The notes: generated from the letters alone by a model not told the origin. A DNA stretch of 64,000 nucleotides from Apostichopus japonicus (GCF_037975245.1 NC_092570.1:12749001-12813000), one strand, 5' to 3'. Positions 22,771 to 35,900 are shown, numbered from the stretch's first letter. Numbers and translations: made by a program.

Positions 22771-24045
22771 AATAGGGAATGTTTCGTTGCTTTTGATGTT
22801 CACGTATAACTCTATGGTAGTTTAAGTTATACTACTGTAATGCCATGTTATATGTGTTACATTGTCGAAGCATCTGACATGTCTAGGAAGTTCCACTTGT
22901 AATGCGTTATGTGTTATAGTGTGGAGGAAGGCCTTTACAGTCCAAGTTCTACGAGTGTGCCGCTGTTCGTATTGTGACGAGCCAATTAAAGCACCATGCT
23001 GAGTTCAAAATTTCCCCATCTCAAAGATTGTCATAACCGATGGTTAAAAGTTTTGGAATTGCTGTTACTTTTAAAAGAGTGCAGGTGGCGTTTACAATTT
23101 CGAATCGTGGCTAACGAGTCATGGATCTTTTTTGACAAAAACGAAAAATCTCTAACATATCGTACAGTTGGTCAAGTATGAGCTTTGATCTGCTGAAATG
23201 CTATGGAAGGCAGCCAGCTATACTTTGAAGGAGCTAGTTTACGTTGTTTGTTTACTACAATGGTGGAGAAGCCGGGAGAAACAGAAGGCACGTACCCTCA
23301 CCCCAAAGATTGGTAAAAACGTCCATTTTCAATATACATAAGAAGTTACCCTTTTCTTACTGAAACTAATACCCTTTTTCCAATTAAATTCTTCTCTTTC
23401 TGTTTATGTAACTTAGTAGCCTTATTGTTGAAATATTAAAACAAAATGCACCTAAAATGTTTCCTTATGTTGGGAAATTAAAATAATATGATTAAAATAT
23501 GACCCGCCCCTCTTTTTCTTAAAGAAAATTCAAATACTGGAAACTTCTCGCACAAAGGGTCCATGGTGGTTGACTGTATGGAAAGAACGTACATATATAG
23601 CAATGATTCTACTTTCTATGTAGGTAAATACGCATAGCCGTGTGTACGCCAAGAATTACAGTGGAATGTTTTTCAATCGAATGACACCAAGTGCTTATTT
23701 CCGTCTTCAGATCATTACAATAATCGCAGTTCCATCCGGTTCCTTATATGAAAATTAGGTTACATCAGATGCATTCTCTTCATATCTCTCATAACGTTAA
23801 AGGGTTCTTAAAAGGTTCAATTTTCATGTAATATTGTCAGAGCAAAACAACATAACCAATACTATTTTTGTGCTCAAAGTTTTTTCCCTCGTAGATGGAA
23901 GACTTATGCCACACAACCAGCTATATAATTGCATATGCAAGGTTGTCATAAGAAATCATCGTTTACGGCAATTTAAAGTAGAAGAAAAACCGAGACATCA
24001 TCATAGCTCTATGTCATGATGCGCTATTAATAGAGATACTTGTGA
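22771..24045. other. No intact gene; weak mariner-like trace
   Basis: A short + frame at about 22960-23180 reads ANESWIFFDKNEK, which loosely resembles the catalytic-site neighbourhood of mariner-type transposases, but stops interrupt it and no terminal repeats were found. Otherwise noncoding. Confidence 0.3.
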
Positions 24046-24352
24046 TATAATAATAATGTTCGATTTATATAGCGCTTTATACCAGCGATAGGTCTCAAAG
24101 CGCTTTACAGACGTTATATTACCCCTGGTCGATGATAACCTGTCCCAGAGACAATCCCTCCAGTCGGCAGCAGTTATATACTGCGCCCAATGACAAGTTA
24201 CCTCACAGGTACCCATTTAACCCCTGGGGTGGAGAGAGGCAAGTGAGATAAAGCATCTTGTTCAAGGACACAACGTCATGAACTATAGGCAGGGATCGAA
24301 CCAGCAATCCTTGGATCACGAGTCCGACGCCTTAGCCACTTGGCCCCCACGC
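24046..24352 (-). mobile_element. SINE-C: tRNA-derived with CR1/L2-like 3' tail
   Basis: On the - strand the element opens GGCCAAGTGGCTAAGGCGTC (A box), then GGTTCGATCCC (B box). It ends with AAAGCGCTTTGAGACC and GCGCTATATAAATCGAACATTATTATTA. The tail with short ATT repeats is the type shared by SINEs mobilised by CR1/L2-clade LINEs. Confidence 0.8.
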
Positions 24353-25504
24353 TCTCACATAATGTAAGTTCCCCAAACAGATATTAAACATATACTTAGT
24401 CTTATTTCATTTTTAATGTTTCTCCATATGACAGCAGACCATGACATCATCCATCCACATCATGATGCTTGCAATTTATTTTTACTAATCAATATCTCCT
24501 AATATATTAGAGATGAACTTTGCAACTGTAGAATCTGAAGCTCCAACAAGACCTTACTGGCAGGCTATCACTGTGATCACACTAGTTATTTTTTGCCATG
24601 TCAGTAAACATTGAACTTCGATATAGGTTCACCACCGCAAGACCAGGGCCAAATATGTAATCTGATCGCCTTTTGAGCTATTCATTTTTACTTACTATAA
24701 GAATAATTTGTGAAATATCTTTATCCTATACTTTCAATGTCCCTCCATAACCCCTATACACACAATTGACCCTGGTCAACTACACTACTTTACAATACAT
24801 AATGTAACTAACATGATGAACGATGTGCTATCGTTTGTATCATCGGCACATATAAACATCTGGACCGATTACGTCGATTGGGATACGCACCCCCCCCCCC
24901 AACGGACAAACAATACAAAATATACCAACCACAGGGTCATGTGACTTATTGCCCAGTTATCCTACTCGTTGAGTGTGGAGAATATTCACGACGCATGTTA
25001 TGTATATAGCGCGTATAGGTACATTTGTCAAGGTTTACCGCACTTTTTTCAATTCCGAAGTTGCTATTTTCTTTTAAACAATCAACCTGTAAATAGAACG
25101 CATGTATAGCATATCAGGACTTTATACACAGTACATAGACATACCCATCAGACGACAGGATTCGCTGTTCCTTTGCAACACCAGTCGTCTCAGTGCCCGT
25201 ATGTGAATGCGCAACAAGACTGTGTTTAACATGGTGCCAGTGACAGCAATACGCTATCTATAAAACTGACTGTAAATACTCGAATAGTAGCTGGCGTCCA
25301 TGTATTAAGCCCTTTCTGAGACACAGAAAGTACATCTCAACTTCAGTCTCATGTAAACCTAAGCAATTGCTCTAAAATTTACCGAAAAAATGCTCGTTAT
25401 TAATTGGGGTTGTGTTCTCTACGAAATTCTTATCACTTCGAAATGACTTAAATGCACAAAATTAATTTTGATATGTTGCAGACCGTTAGACACCATTGCT
25501 ATCA
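24353..25504. other. No gene seen
   Basis: Noncoding AT-rich sequence with a C tract at about 24891-24900. No repeat boundaries identified. Confidence 0.45.
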
Positions 25505-25549
25505 GTCCAGTCATGGAGCTATAAACAGTTTATAGCTCCATGGTCCAGT
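25505..25549. mobile_element. Tiny hairpin insertion 1 with 7-bp direct repeats
   Basis: A perfect palindrome at 25512-25542 has 15-bp arms, CATGGAGCTATAAAC and its complement, around a single A. It is flanked on both sides by GTCCAGT (25505-25511 and 25543-25549). A non-palindromic direct repeat hugging a palindrome is what target-site duplication would leave. No known superfamily has a 31-bp element, so the mobile-element label is inference. Confidence 0.55.
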
Positions 25550-25632
25550 GTGCATTCTATGCCACTTTTAATTGATGAGAAATGACCCTGTAAGGAGCTA
25601 AGGTTAATTAATTCAATTGGCTGGCCTACTTA

Positions 25633-25683
25633 GTCCAACCAGGAAGCTGCTACCAGGCTAAGTAGCAGCCCCCCTGGTCCAAC
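25633..25683. mobile_element. Tiny hairpin insertion 2 with 7-bp direct repeats
   Basis: The 37-bp segment 25640-25676 folds through CAGG/CCTG and GCTGCTAC/GTAGCAGC around the loop CAGGCTAA. GTCCAAC lies on both sides (25633-25639 and 25677-25683). It sits in a looser outer inverted repeat (AATTGGCTG near 25614, CAGCCAATT near 25692), which could instead make it part of a larger foldback. Confidence 0.45.
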
Positions 25684-25689
25684 ACACAC

Positions 25690-26600
25690 TCAGCCAATTA
25701 GATCAGTTCCTCAGATGCAACGCAAACCTTTATGGGAAAACATAATACTTTTATCGCCTCAAATGACATGTTTACACTATCAAGGACAAATTGTGTTCAA
25801 TGTTCTCCAATGTGTTCTGTTGTTAAAATGAAGTTAAGGGAATATATTTTGGATGATAGTAGTAAGTTGAGTCTCGTCTATCCGACATGCTCAGTGATTA
25901 ACCTCCGCCACGTATCACGATCTTGCGCAAGGTTTATTGCTTCCTCGAAATTGTTAATATTAACGTCTTTAAATTGCGACTTTAGGCCTTCCTACTGGTT
26001 TAGCAGTATGTCTCGTGCTTCTCTTGAAGCAACCTTTGCTGGATGATGAGTTATATTAATAATAAAACAAAACAATGGATCAACATTAACGTTTAGACCG
26101 CTGCACTGTGGAGTCGATTTCATCATCAATTTATCCTTAAAGGATCATTCCAGACATTTAGCATTATCTAAAGGTGAATAAACGGAAAAGATGTAAAAAC
26201 GATACCAACACTAAAATCTTTGTTTTTCCTGGACTATGACATATCAATCTGGTAGTACCGGAAGCACATCACGTGACCCTCCGTGCATGTTTTTTTTTCC
26301 TATGGTAGCAAGATTTTCAGATATATGTATATTTCGATGTAAATGAAGAGCACATGAAATACAAAATAAATGGCGCATGTACGCCAAACGCCATGGTCAA
26401 CCAGGAGCACGGAAGATGGACTCTAGATCAGTGATCGGAACTTATATTATGCCTTGGTGTATTCCGAACGACAACTTTCTGTATTTCAATGTTCATCAAC
26501 GACTTAAAAACAAGCATCCTTCATCAACAGTACATTTAAGTTTTCAACATAAGGGCACCCTTTGCAAACAACTTAGGGGCACTTTTTATTTAAAAAACTG
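25690..26600. other. No intact gene; ORF with LINE-like antisense flavour
   Basis: An open frame at 25732-26046 on + has no recognised domain. Its repetitive style (short Ser-rich, CARxIASSKL-like runs) suggests the antisense of a decayed retroelement. Nothing else supported. Confidence 0.3.
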
Positions 26601-26664
26601 CAACCTTCTAAACTTTGTCTTGAAGCTGCTAAAAGAGGTACTGGGTTTTTGGTATGATCAAGAG
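26601..26664 (+). mobile_element. CR1/jockey-like LINE fragment, 5' part
   Basis: The + strand reads CTTGAAGCTGCTAAAAGAGG and on to ATGATCAAGAG, matching the reverse-transcriptase C-terminal region just before the IKRNF motif. Reading continues at 28580 after the inserted hAT element. The 8 bases ATCAAGAG at 26657-26664 are duplicated there. Confidence 0.65.
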
Positions 26665-28579
26665 CAGTGGCGTAGCTAGGATTTTTTGAGTGGGGGGGCC
26701 ATGGGGGGGCTGTTCTTTCTTGTGGGGGGGCCGGGGGTTACTATCTAAGCGGAGCGCCACCTTGGTTGGCGCGGAGCGTACAGAGAAAATTTGAGATTTC
26801 AGCACCCCCCAGATCGCAGGAGATGGCACCTGTGAGGCAAAATAGCAACCAAAAAGATGTGCAACTTTGGTGACAGAAATGCAAAAAAATTTTTTTCTCT
26901 TTCATGCTGACTGGCCTTGCCAACTCAGCCAGACTTTTAACTTGAGGGAAGTTGGCATCATTTGTCGTTTCAAGGTGTCAAGGCCTTTCTCCCAACTCAA
27001 ACCCCTGTGGGCTACCGGTAGGTTTGCAGGATATGCCCACATGTGGACTTAAATAGCATTAGAGGAAGGGGATGGAAGACTAACACGCATCGATGTTTCG
27101 GTAATGGTCCACATTGGTGGCTCGGTGCTAGTTAGGCCATTTATTGGGTTTCTTGAGGCAGCTGTCATCAGAATCTGGGTTTTGTGCCAATCGATGACCG
27201 ATAACATGTATTGGTATGTAAATTTCTTCTTCATATATCTAGCAACACTCTAAAAACAAGTGAGTGGATTTCATTCCATTGGAGTGATCACTCGGCGCAC
27301 TTCAAATTAAGAGTGAAATTTAACTCTATTGGAGTTAACCCTCACTCCTAATATGAGTGAATATAACTCTATTAGGAGTTAAGATTTACTCCAATGGAGT
27401 GGAAATTAACTCTTATACCGGAATGTGCTCAGTGATCAGTGTCTGACTGGTCCAGCCGCGCCTGAACGTAAGACTATCTAAGCGGAGCGCCATCATCGGT
27501 TGGCGCGGAGCGTACAAGAAAATTTTTGGCTTTACAAACCCCCCAGATGGCCGGAAACGGCACTTCCCGAGTATTCTAAGCTGCATGTACCTAGCCTGAA
27601 AATATGGATCTCATGTCTGCAATTTCTCAATTGATGAGAAAAAAACAATCTATGAAATATGGTATTACATATCAGATGAGTTGAGATGATACAAAAATCA
27701 TAATGCCTTTAGCCCCCATTCCCTCCCGTTCCGTCACCACTGTTTGATGCAGGGCCGGATCCAGGATTCTGGAAGGGTGAGGGGTTTGCTCTTGAAAAAT
27801 TCGTTAGCGCATCCTAGCAGCCTACCGCTCTGTAACCTCACCGTCCAAAAAAATTCGAACACCACCTCAATTTTGAAACTTTTCGGTCTGAAAATTGAGA
27901 TTGTTAGGCATTTTTGGCACGAGTAGCACGCGTGCACACTATTCATTTGACAGAAAAGACACACCTGGCTGACTTGTAAGGATAACCGCTTTTCTGACGT
28001 CCTACATGTTTAAAATTGGCGTTTAATTTAATTTTTTCTCTCTTTTTTTCTCTCTCTTTTTTTTTTCTCTTTTTTTTTGGCCAAGAGCAGGGGGGGTCCG
28101 GACCCCCTGGACCCCCCTGGATCCGCGCCTGCATATATTTATTTGACTCGAGGCAATATATGAATACCTGATACCTCGGCTCAGTACAAACGGAGCCAAT
28201 CTTTTGATAGATTGTTGCGCTAGGTGGAAGCACTGAACATATTTTCAGCAGATATCGATATCGCGCAGCACAACAAGGTTCGTGGTGTATGGTCGCAATC
28301 GTCGCATCGACCATTGCCATGCCATGCTGTGTGACCATTCTCATGATTACTACAGATATTGTATTATTCTTATTCTGCCAGATGCAGACGAGAAAATTGT
28401 GTAACTCTATTTCCCAAATTATTGAACAAAAAATATTAGTGAATCGCACTTTTTTTTATTTTTTTTAAATTTTTTTAAATTTTTTTTTACGCCGTTCCCA
28501 GTGGGGGGGCCAGTGGGGGGGCCAGCCGATTTCATGGGGGGGCCTCGGCCCCCCAGGCCCCCCCGTAGCTACGCCACTG
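26665..28579. mobile_element. hAT-type element, 1.9 kb, inserted in a LINE
   Basis: Termini CAGTGGCGTAGCTA and TAGCTACGCCACTG are perfect inverted repeats, flanked by perfect 8-bp duplications ATCAAGAG (26657-26664 and 28580-28587). Inside are two copies of the GC-rich module (about 26735-26780 and 27472-27515, inverted relative to those at the window start), G/C-rich arms near each end, and a further TIR-like pair (CAGGGCCGGATCCAG near 27751, CTGGATCCGCGCCTG near 28119). The second pair suggests one more nested insertion. No transposase frame survives. Confidence 0.85.
27243..27425. repeat. Block of repeated ACTCTATTGGAGT motifs
   Basis: Variants of TTAACTCTATTGGAGTTAA occur about six times in both orientations (CCATTGGAGTGATCACTC, ACTCTATTAGGAGTT, TTACTCCAATGGAGT). 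The stretch is therefore self-complementary at many registers. It sits inside the 26.7-28.6 kb hAT element. Confidence 0.6.
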
Positions 28580-29165
28580 ATCAAGAGGAACTTCAGTTTT
28601 CTGATAGAGGACATCGTAGTTAGGCTTTATAAGCAGTTGGTTAGGCTTCATCTGGAGTATGCAGGCTTGGAACCCATATTTTGCTAAGGATAAGAAAGTA
28701 CTTGAAAAGGTCCAGAGGGGGGCTACTAGGATGATTAGTTCCTTAAAGAGTGTTCCTTATATAATAGGCGGTTACAACTGTTGAATCTCACCGCACTGGA
28801 GCTTAGGAGGTTACGTGGGGACTTGATCAAGGTTTTCAAGATTGTGTATGATTTCGACAATTTATCCTTTACCGAAGTTTTCATGTTTGCTAACAGTAGT
28901 TGTACCAGAGGTTATCCAAAAGTCACATAGTAGGATTAATATTCGGCATAACTTTTTTTCTATTAGGGTTGTAAATGAGTGGAATGATTTGCCTGAGAAA
29001 GTTGTACTTGCTAGTAGTGTCAATGGGTTTAAGAATGCTTTGGACAGGCACTTTAAACATTGTTATCGGGTCTGAGTGTTTGTGTCTTCAGTTTTTTCTC
29101 TCTCTATAGGGTCCTTGATGGGGACTTAAGTGTCCCTCCTGATCCTTTTTTTCTACTAAACTAAA
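28580..29165 (+). pseudogene. CR1/jockey-like LINE, reverse-transcriptase C-terminal remnant
   Basis: Frames here read LVRLHLEYAG, KVLEKVQRGATRMI, LTALELRRLRGDLIKVFKI and VNEWNDLPEKVV, then FKNALDRHF. This is the characteristic region after the catalytic core of CR1/jockey-clade reverse transcriptases. Frameshifts separate the blocks, so it is dead. The 3' end carries CTAAACTAAACTAAAA, a short tandem tail typical of this clade. The 5' continuation is at 26601-26664. Confidence 0.8.
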
Positions 29166-29969
29166 CTAAAACGATATTTTTGTTCTAATTCATGAAATGC
29201 GGATGCGGGTTATATAAACGGGAATGGGAGGGGGAGTGGCACGTGCGCCTCCTCCTGCTCCCTGGTGGTTAAGAAGAAGCTTGTATTCAAATGAGCAGCT
29301 TTCTTATGTTTACAACAGCTTCGCCGAATAGTTCTCTTCCTCATTTGCATGATACTGTTTGCATGATACTGAAAACTTCAGGCTGTGGAAGATGGATGCT
29401 CTCTGAGACGACTTGTATGGTGAATCAACCCGCATTTCGATAACGTCGGAAACAAGTCCTCTGATATGACGTAACAGATTGACTCCTCCAATTTGATTCA
29501 TTCGCGAATCTAATTTCGATTTCCTTTTTTTTTCTAGATGAGTATCATTTAATCTACTGAAAATTAAAATCATACATAAATCAAAAAATATAAATGTAGC
29601 TAAAAGATGAATACATAGCACTGTTCTTATGTGTTGCATTGAGCTTATTTAAAAAATACTTTCTTATAAGTCGACACCATGTTAAAAGAGGTAGGTGAAA
29701 AGATTACTCACATTTTCCGCTGTTCTGTGACGTTATGCAAAACGAGTGTTTTCGTTTGTATGACATAACGTTTAGAGTGTATAGTAAACACGTACTATTT
29801 AATATATGAGCACAGCGTAGATAAGGCCTAGCCTACTTGTCAATATCACTTTCTCACTTGTCTCTGCCTTTCTTTTCATCAAGAGTAACGAACGTCGAAC
29901 ATCAGCAATAGAAACGATCATAAGAAAAAATAAGTATCTTGATCCCGTAGTATTTTCTGTTCCAGAACC
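29166..29969 (+). other. Upstream region of ACADVL
   Basis: Noncoding sequence between the LINE tail and the ACADVL start codon; promoter and 5' UTR are expected here. No TATA box or single dominant element is evident. - strand ORFs (29310-29639, 29799-30020) show no domain. Confidence 0.4.
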
Positions 29970-32900
29970 ATGTTTTCCAGTAAACTGATCAGCGCAGCTC
30001 AATCTCAAGTCGGACAACATGCACGACGTTCCGTCATAAGGTATGTCTACGGTATCGTATACGAATGTTATGTAAGTCTACAGTAATCGTTCAATAATAA
30101 TAATAATATTGAATTGAATCATTTGGCTACTTGGTTTCAAAATAATACCTTAGATAAGACTGTTGCAGCCTAGTTTACTAAATTCGTGGATTATTAATGG
30201 TAGCATTAACAGCACAGACATTCGCCAAGCAGTGGAATACAAATCGTAGCCACCGATTCATGAACTTAAAATTATAGGGCTAAGCTAGGCCTGAGTGGAC
30301 TAGCTGGCTTGCTGATTCACTGGGCATTTTTCCCCTGGCAGTCTTCTGGCTGTGAAACTAAAATCAGTAGATATAGTTTATGAAACTAGATGGTTAGTAT
30401 CTTTTTGTAGCCCTGGCATTACCCAATGCTTTTTTAGAGGTCAAAATGTCACCAAGCAGTGGAATACAAATCGTAGCCACTGATTCATGAACGTTAGGCC
30501 GATGGACCCATATGCCTAGGTGGACTAGCCTACGATAACCTAGGCATACAATAGCCTACATGCTGTATGCCCGATCAATGACAAGGACACTCAGTCTAAT
30601 CATGTGTTATCAGTCTAAAATGTTCAAGCTGGAGTCTCCTTGTGAACTACAGTAAGGCAGCAAGGTTTCCTGCTCTTTGCAAAAATTGTTTTCTTCAATA
30701 CTGTACTGTACTACTACTAGTAAAGTAGTAAGAATAAATGAATCATATACCTGTATAACCAAAATTGCAAGCCTAAGTAGAACAGAAAGTATTGGAGCAA
30801 TTGAATTAACTGGCTTTCAATCAATTGATAACACACACTTAACTATTGACTGGCCCTGTGTAGGAACATATGTATGTGAGAAAAGAATTCCAACGCAAAT
30901 TTTTGCTGATCTTCCAAGACGATCACTTTATTCCTGGACAGCCAGATTTTCCATGGAGCAAATATAGAATACCCCACCAAGCAAAAACAGACCCTCACAT
31001 CGAGTTGCTAATGTCAAGTTATCCAAAATCTTTTGGAAACATTTCCAAGGCCAAAGGTTGGTCAGGTAGTGGCTACATCGGATACTTCGTCAAACACTCT
31101 TGCAGTATTATAAAGACCCCAGTAGTTTCTTCCACCAGTTCAATTTTGAAAATATTTCCAAGTCCAAAAGTCTCCCTGGGAGTGGCTACACCAGCTCAGT
31201 CAGTTATGTCAAGAAGAAGTTGTTAATCTTCATGTACTGTGTGGGCATTGTGTGTACATGTGACAATGTAGTCGGCTACACCATGGATTTACATGTTGGC
31301 AGGGTATTCTATGGTAGCACCTTTCCCATGCCCATCCAAGCTTCCAAGAAGTCATTATGGTTTGCGATGATTTTATTAGCGAATAGATCATCAAGCTGTC
31401 TGAAAATATAACTGTACTCTGTACTCACTGCACACATAACTTTAGCCACAGCTTTGATCAATGTTAACAAATTTTAGGTTAATTTGTACTCTGTAAAGAC
31501 TGATCACAATCCTTAAAGATGGGACATTTTGTCATATTTTCAACACAAAATTTGTATTGATAGCCATCAGTAGCTTTTGCCATATCTGACGTACATACAA
31601 CAGTAATTTGTTAGAGGTTTTAACCGCAGTGGTCACAAGCTTTGGAAAATGTTGATAGGCTATTAGGCACCCAATAGGGCAGAACTGTTAACTTTTGTTT
31701 CTAGAAAAAGTGTGACAAAAAGCCCCAAAATTGTTGGCTTATAATAACAGCTCTAGTCGGGTACACTCAGCATGTAGCATTCTCTCTACAGATAGGACTG
31801 TAACAGTGTGCAGCAGTTCATGAAAGTAACTAATAAAGTCTACACTCTACAGTACTAAGATTCAACAATGTTTACAACCAATCGCAGGGGAAGGAGTTTT
31901 GCATGAGACCCAACAAGCACTGCCTGTTCTAAACAGAATTTAAGCAATCATTAAGTGTTGGCTCATCAGTCATGCAGTTGTAAGGTTTGTAAGACCATGG
32001 AGGTCTGTTTTTACCTCCATGGTAAGACTAGGTCACAGCAGTATCGGTTAAGGTGGAAACATCCAGTCGGAGGGGACGCAGCCGGCTTTTCACAAATGTA
32101 CATGTCTCAGCCATCCATATCGACAATATAAATCAGATTAATCCCCTACAACTTGTTTCATGCCTTTGTCAAGGTGCTTTTCACATTTTTAGATTATTAC
32201 GTGAGGCGTAGAGGATTGCTTTGTCACATATTGAAAAGTTATTTTACTGATAGACTATTTGCTTAGTGTATATTGGGTCTTACAGTCGGTACTATGACAG
32301 GTGAAAGGTTGTCCTGTACTGTAAAATGCATTGTCATGTACAGCACAGTACAGTATGTACACTGTCTGTAAGCATCATTAATTTCTGAAACCACTCATGT
32401 TGACATTGCTTCGAGAGTCCAACGATTGGGATTTTGCCAATGATTCACTTATTTCTGTTTGGAATGCACTTTATGTAGATATGATTCATGGTGATAGTTC
32501 TGTACCATACTACAAACTGTGGTTACCTAGTAGCCTACAGAGGAATCAAGGCTTGAGAACTTTGACCAACTGCTTATGCATATATTGTATATGGTTTAGT
32601 GGCACTATTCGTGCTCATTTGCATGCAATTTTGGATGCCTTGCTTCTGTACCTGTGTACAGCGCATTATTTGTTTCGGTAAGGTAATTATAGATAAGTCC
32701 TGCTAACTAGTAACTTGGAAATTTATGTACTTCCAAAAAATGTTGGCAAGATTTTAAATTATCACAGTACTTAAAAACTACAAGTATATATAACAAGAAT
32801 TCTCAGTTGATTGCAAGATATCATACATGTAAATGATGACACTAGAATTATTAACTAAAAATAAATCATCACTTTCTTACTGTTGATAACCATCACATGA

Positions 32901-35900
32901 CCTTTTAAGTTTTAAGGCATTAAATCTTTCACCATTAAAGTTGTATGGATTGACATTATACTGAATAATATCAATGTACTTGTCTTCACACAGTACTGAT
33001 GTATCATAAATGTGTACATGTACAGTATGTAACATTCATGGCCCACTTTGAAATGAATCACACCTGTTGTCCAGCAAATGGACCCTCAGGCATGGTACGA
33101 TTGCGGTATTACACTAGTTTGCATCTTCTGAACTACTGTACACTAGTTAGTGGCGAACAACTAAACACAGCATTCTGTCATAATACATGCAAGTGGTTAA
33201 TATGACAAGTGACCACACCTCTTCTGTCACTTGTACTGTGTCTGACAGAGTTGACAGCATTATCCATTCTTTACATTTTGATCATTATAGGATAATTATA
33301 GATGGTATCAAATACAGTAAACAGTGAATATAGACTATCGGAAAATTTATATATGTGAGATGAAAGTAGAGGAACCAGAAATAAGTGGATACTTTTCTGG
33401 TCTGGTCCCTTTGTAACGTAGATAGTGCAATGTACAACACCCATCCCATCACTCCCCCCTCCCCCCCAAAGATAACCATCAAAATCCATATCTTATGAAA
33501 AGAAAAAAAGAGAAATATATGAAAAAATAGCAAGTATGACTAAGATGAATTGCTTTGCACTTAGGTATTGTTTTAGTTCTGGCTTCAATGTATTGTGTGT
33601 TGGAGAAATTTTAATGACATGTGTTTAAGAGAATTCCAAAAGGGTAAACCTCTGTTAAAAATTTGAGAATAGATAAGACTACTGTACATAGTTCTAGAGT
33701 AATGATGGTGTAGCATATTCATCGAACAAGTGATATAGGAGTAATAACTTGAATTACAAGTATAAAAGTAGATTAAAAGATGGTGGGAGAAGACCCAGAT
33801 GAAATTTGTAAATAAAGATGCCTAGTTAGTACTAGTACAAATCATATACAGTAAAGTTAACGTATCAGAGTCTTTAGAGAGAGGAGCAGTATATATGCGT
33901 GATGTAATGAGTCTGGTTTCTGTATAGTAAATAAACTGTTTACTACTTGAAGAATTGACTGTGTATTGCCCCATACAAGAAGACTATATAGTTGAGATGG
34001 GGAAGCAAAGTAGCATTATACAGGGTAAAAAGTGACTTCTTAAGTTCTTAAGTAAAATATTCTTTAGTCTATTGATTGTAAAGACAATTGGATTTGGAAA
34101 GCTTTTTGCTGACCTCCGAGATCAATGGTTATCTTTAAACAATAAGCATGTGGTGAAGCATCAACTGATGCCCATCCAGTATAACATTAATATTACTAGA
34201 GTCTTTGACCTGTGTTATCAAAATAAGTAATTTTTAAGTGTTGACAGTTTCGACAATTCCAGACTCACAGACCTTTCTTCACTGGTTAGAGCTCTTGACC
34301 ATTTTTCTTTAAGTAAAGTAAAGTAAAGTGACTGAAGCTTGGGGGGGGGGGGGGGGGAGTCTTCATACAGAAGGGTGTTGTACACTAGTACTGTACAATT
34401 GTCAATGAAATGTAGTAAATGTATTAAGTATCAGTAGACAACACAGGCAAGCATTTAAACATAGAGCTGATAGACTTAATAAGTACTTTATGAAGAACAC
34501 AAACTCTTGATGATGTTGCAGTGAATTATATTATAATGTAAAACAAATAGACTGTAACAGGTCTACTAAAAAAGAGTTTTTTTTTATTGAAAACTTTGAG
34601 CACTTTACATAGTTCAAGTTGGTGCTCAATATACCATACTCTTACATACTGTACCTTCTCGCAAAGTTTAACTGAATAAGGCTGAAAAGACAGTACTGCA
34701 ATTACACTTACAGTAGTAGCCAGAGCAACAAACATGTTGAAAGTGTTCCTGAACTAGGAAAATCTTCTCTCACACCAATGGATCAAAGCTGCTGTCACAA
34801 CATTTTTAATGTTAAGAATATTGTTTCCTGTGTACACAGGTCTATCGATGTGTCACAGTAAAGGCCCAATCATGTATACTGTATACAGAGTCTAGTTGAG
34901 CTGCAACTGACCAAGTCAGTCAGACAAATGGGTTTGGACTTAGGATTCTGTTATCTAGTATATCTGACCATCTAGATTTGTAGGAGGGTCAGAGATACAC
35001 TGTACAAAGGGTCAATCAGTGGACTGACTTCTTAGCACTGATTAATTAACATTTAACCTCAGGTACTGTACTCCTTATCTGCTGACTAGAGCGCAACTAC
35101 TGTAGCAGCGGCTTGGCATTATTTGGAAAATACGAAATGGACATTGCCCTCCTCCATCCAATTTAACTGGGTTATTATCAATTGGTGAATAGTTACAACG
35201 TGAGGCGGGGGATTTGCCATCCCTCATGCCTTGCACTGGAGTACCTTGTTATGCGTGAAGAGGTTTGCTCAAATCTTGTTTACCCTTCGTTATCGTTCAC
35301 ATATTTTTGAGAAGCATTATTGTTATCTTTTTTTTAACAGTCTTAAAATTAAATGTTCGTTAGGGTCAATGTTCAAAGCACATCGTTCTGTCCATGCCAA
35401 GTAAGTCACAGTCTATTACATGCAATAAGCCCCCCACCCCCCCCACCAGTTCAAAGCATAATGTTCAAAGCACATCGTTCTGTCCATGCCAAGTAAGGCA
35501 CAGTCTATTACATGCAATAAGCCCCCTACCCCACCCCCCCCCCCACAGTCTAACCAAGAGATCCATGTCATTAGTGTTACGATCATTTGTCTTCTCAATA
35601 GTGAGTTATGGTATCATGGTGACTTTGTTTGATGCACAGTACAGGGGGTACTGTACACTTTACAGCAACTAAGAGATGACTTTTTGAGGTTCAATACAGT
35701 AGCTTCTAGCTTACATTTATCAGTCAAGTCTAATGCTAAATAACTCTGATACCCCCCTTCTCCACTGCCCCCCCACCATAAAAAATAACAAAGAAATACT
35801 ACAGTAAATACAACATGTAGGTTTGGATGGATAGTTAAATTGCTACAGTGTATAATATGATCGTGTCAACCATTGCATCATACTGTGTTTGATATCTGCT

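Noticed and set aside
22996-23181. Mariner transposase fragment
   Set aside because: Only a short ESWIFFDKN-like resemblance, with stops and without terminal repeats; too weak to annotate as a feature of its own.
25732-26046. 104-residue ORF
   Set aside because: Looks like the antisense of retroelement sequence; no start context, domain or partner exon.
30677-31411. Overlapping ORFs in ACADVL intron 1
   Set aside because: No recognisable domain, no splice-bounded frame matching VLCAD, and conserved VLCAD protein continues directly from exon 1 to exon 2.
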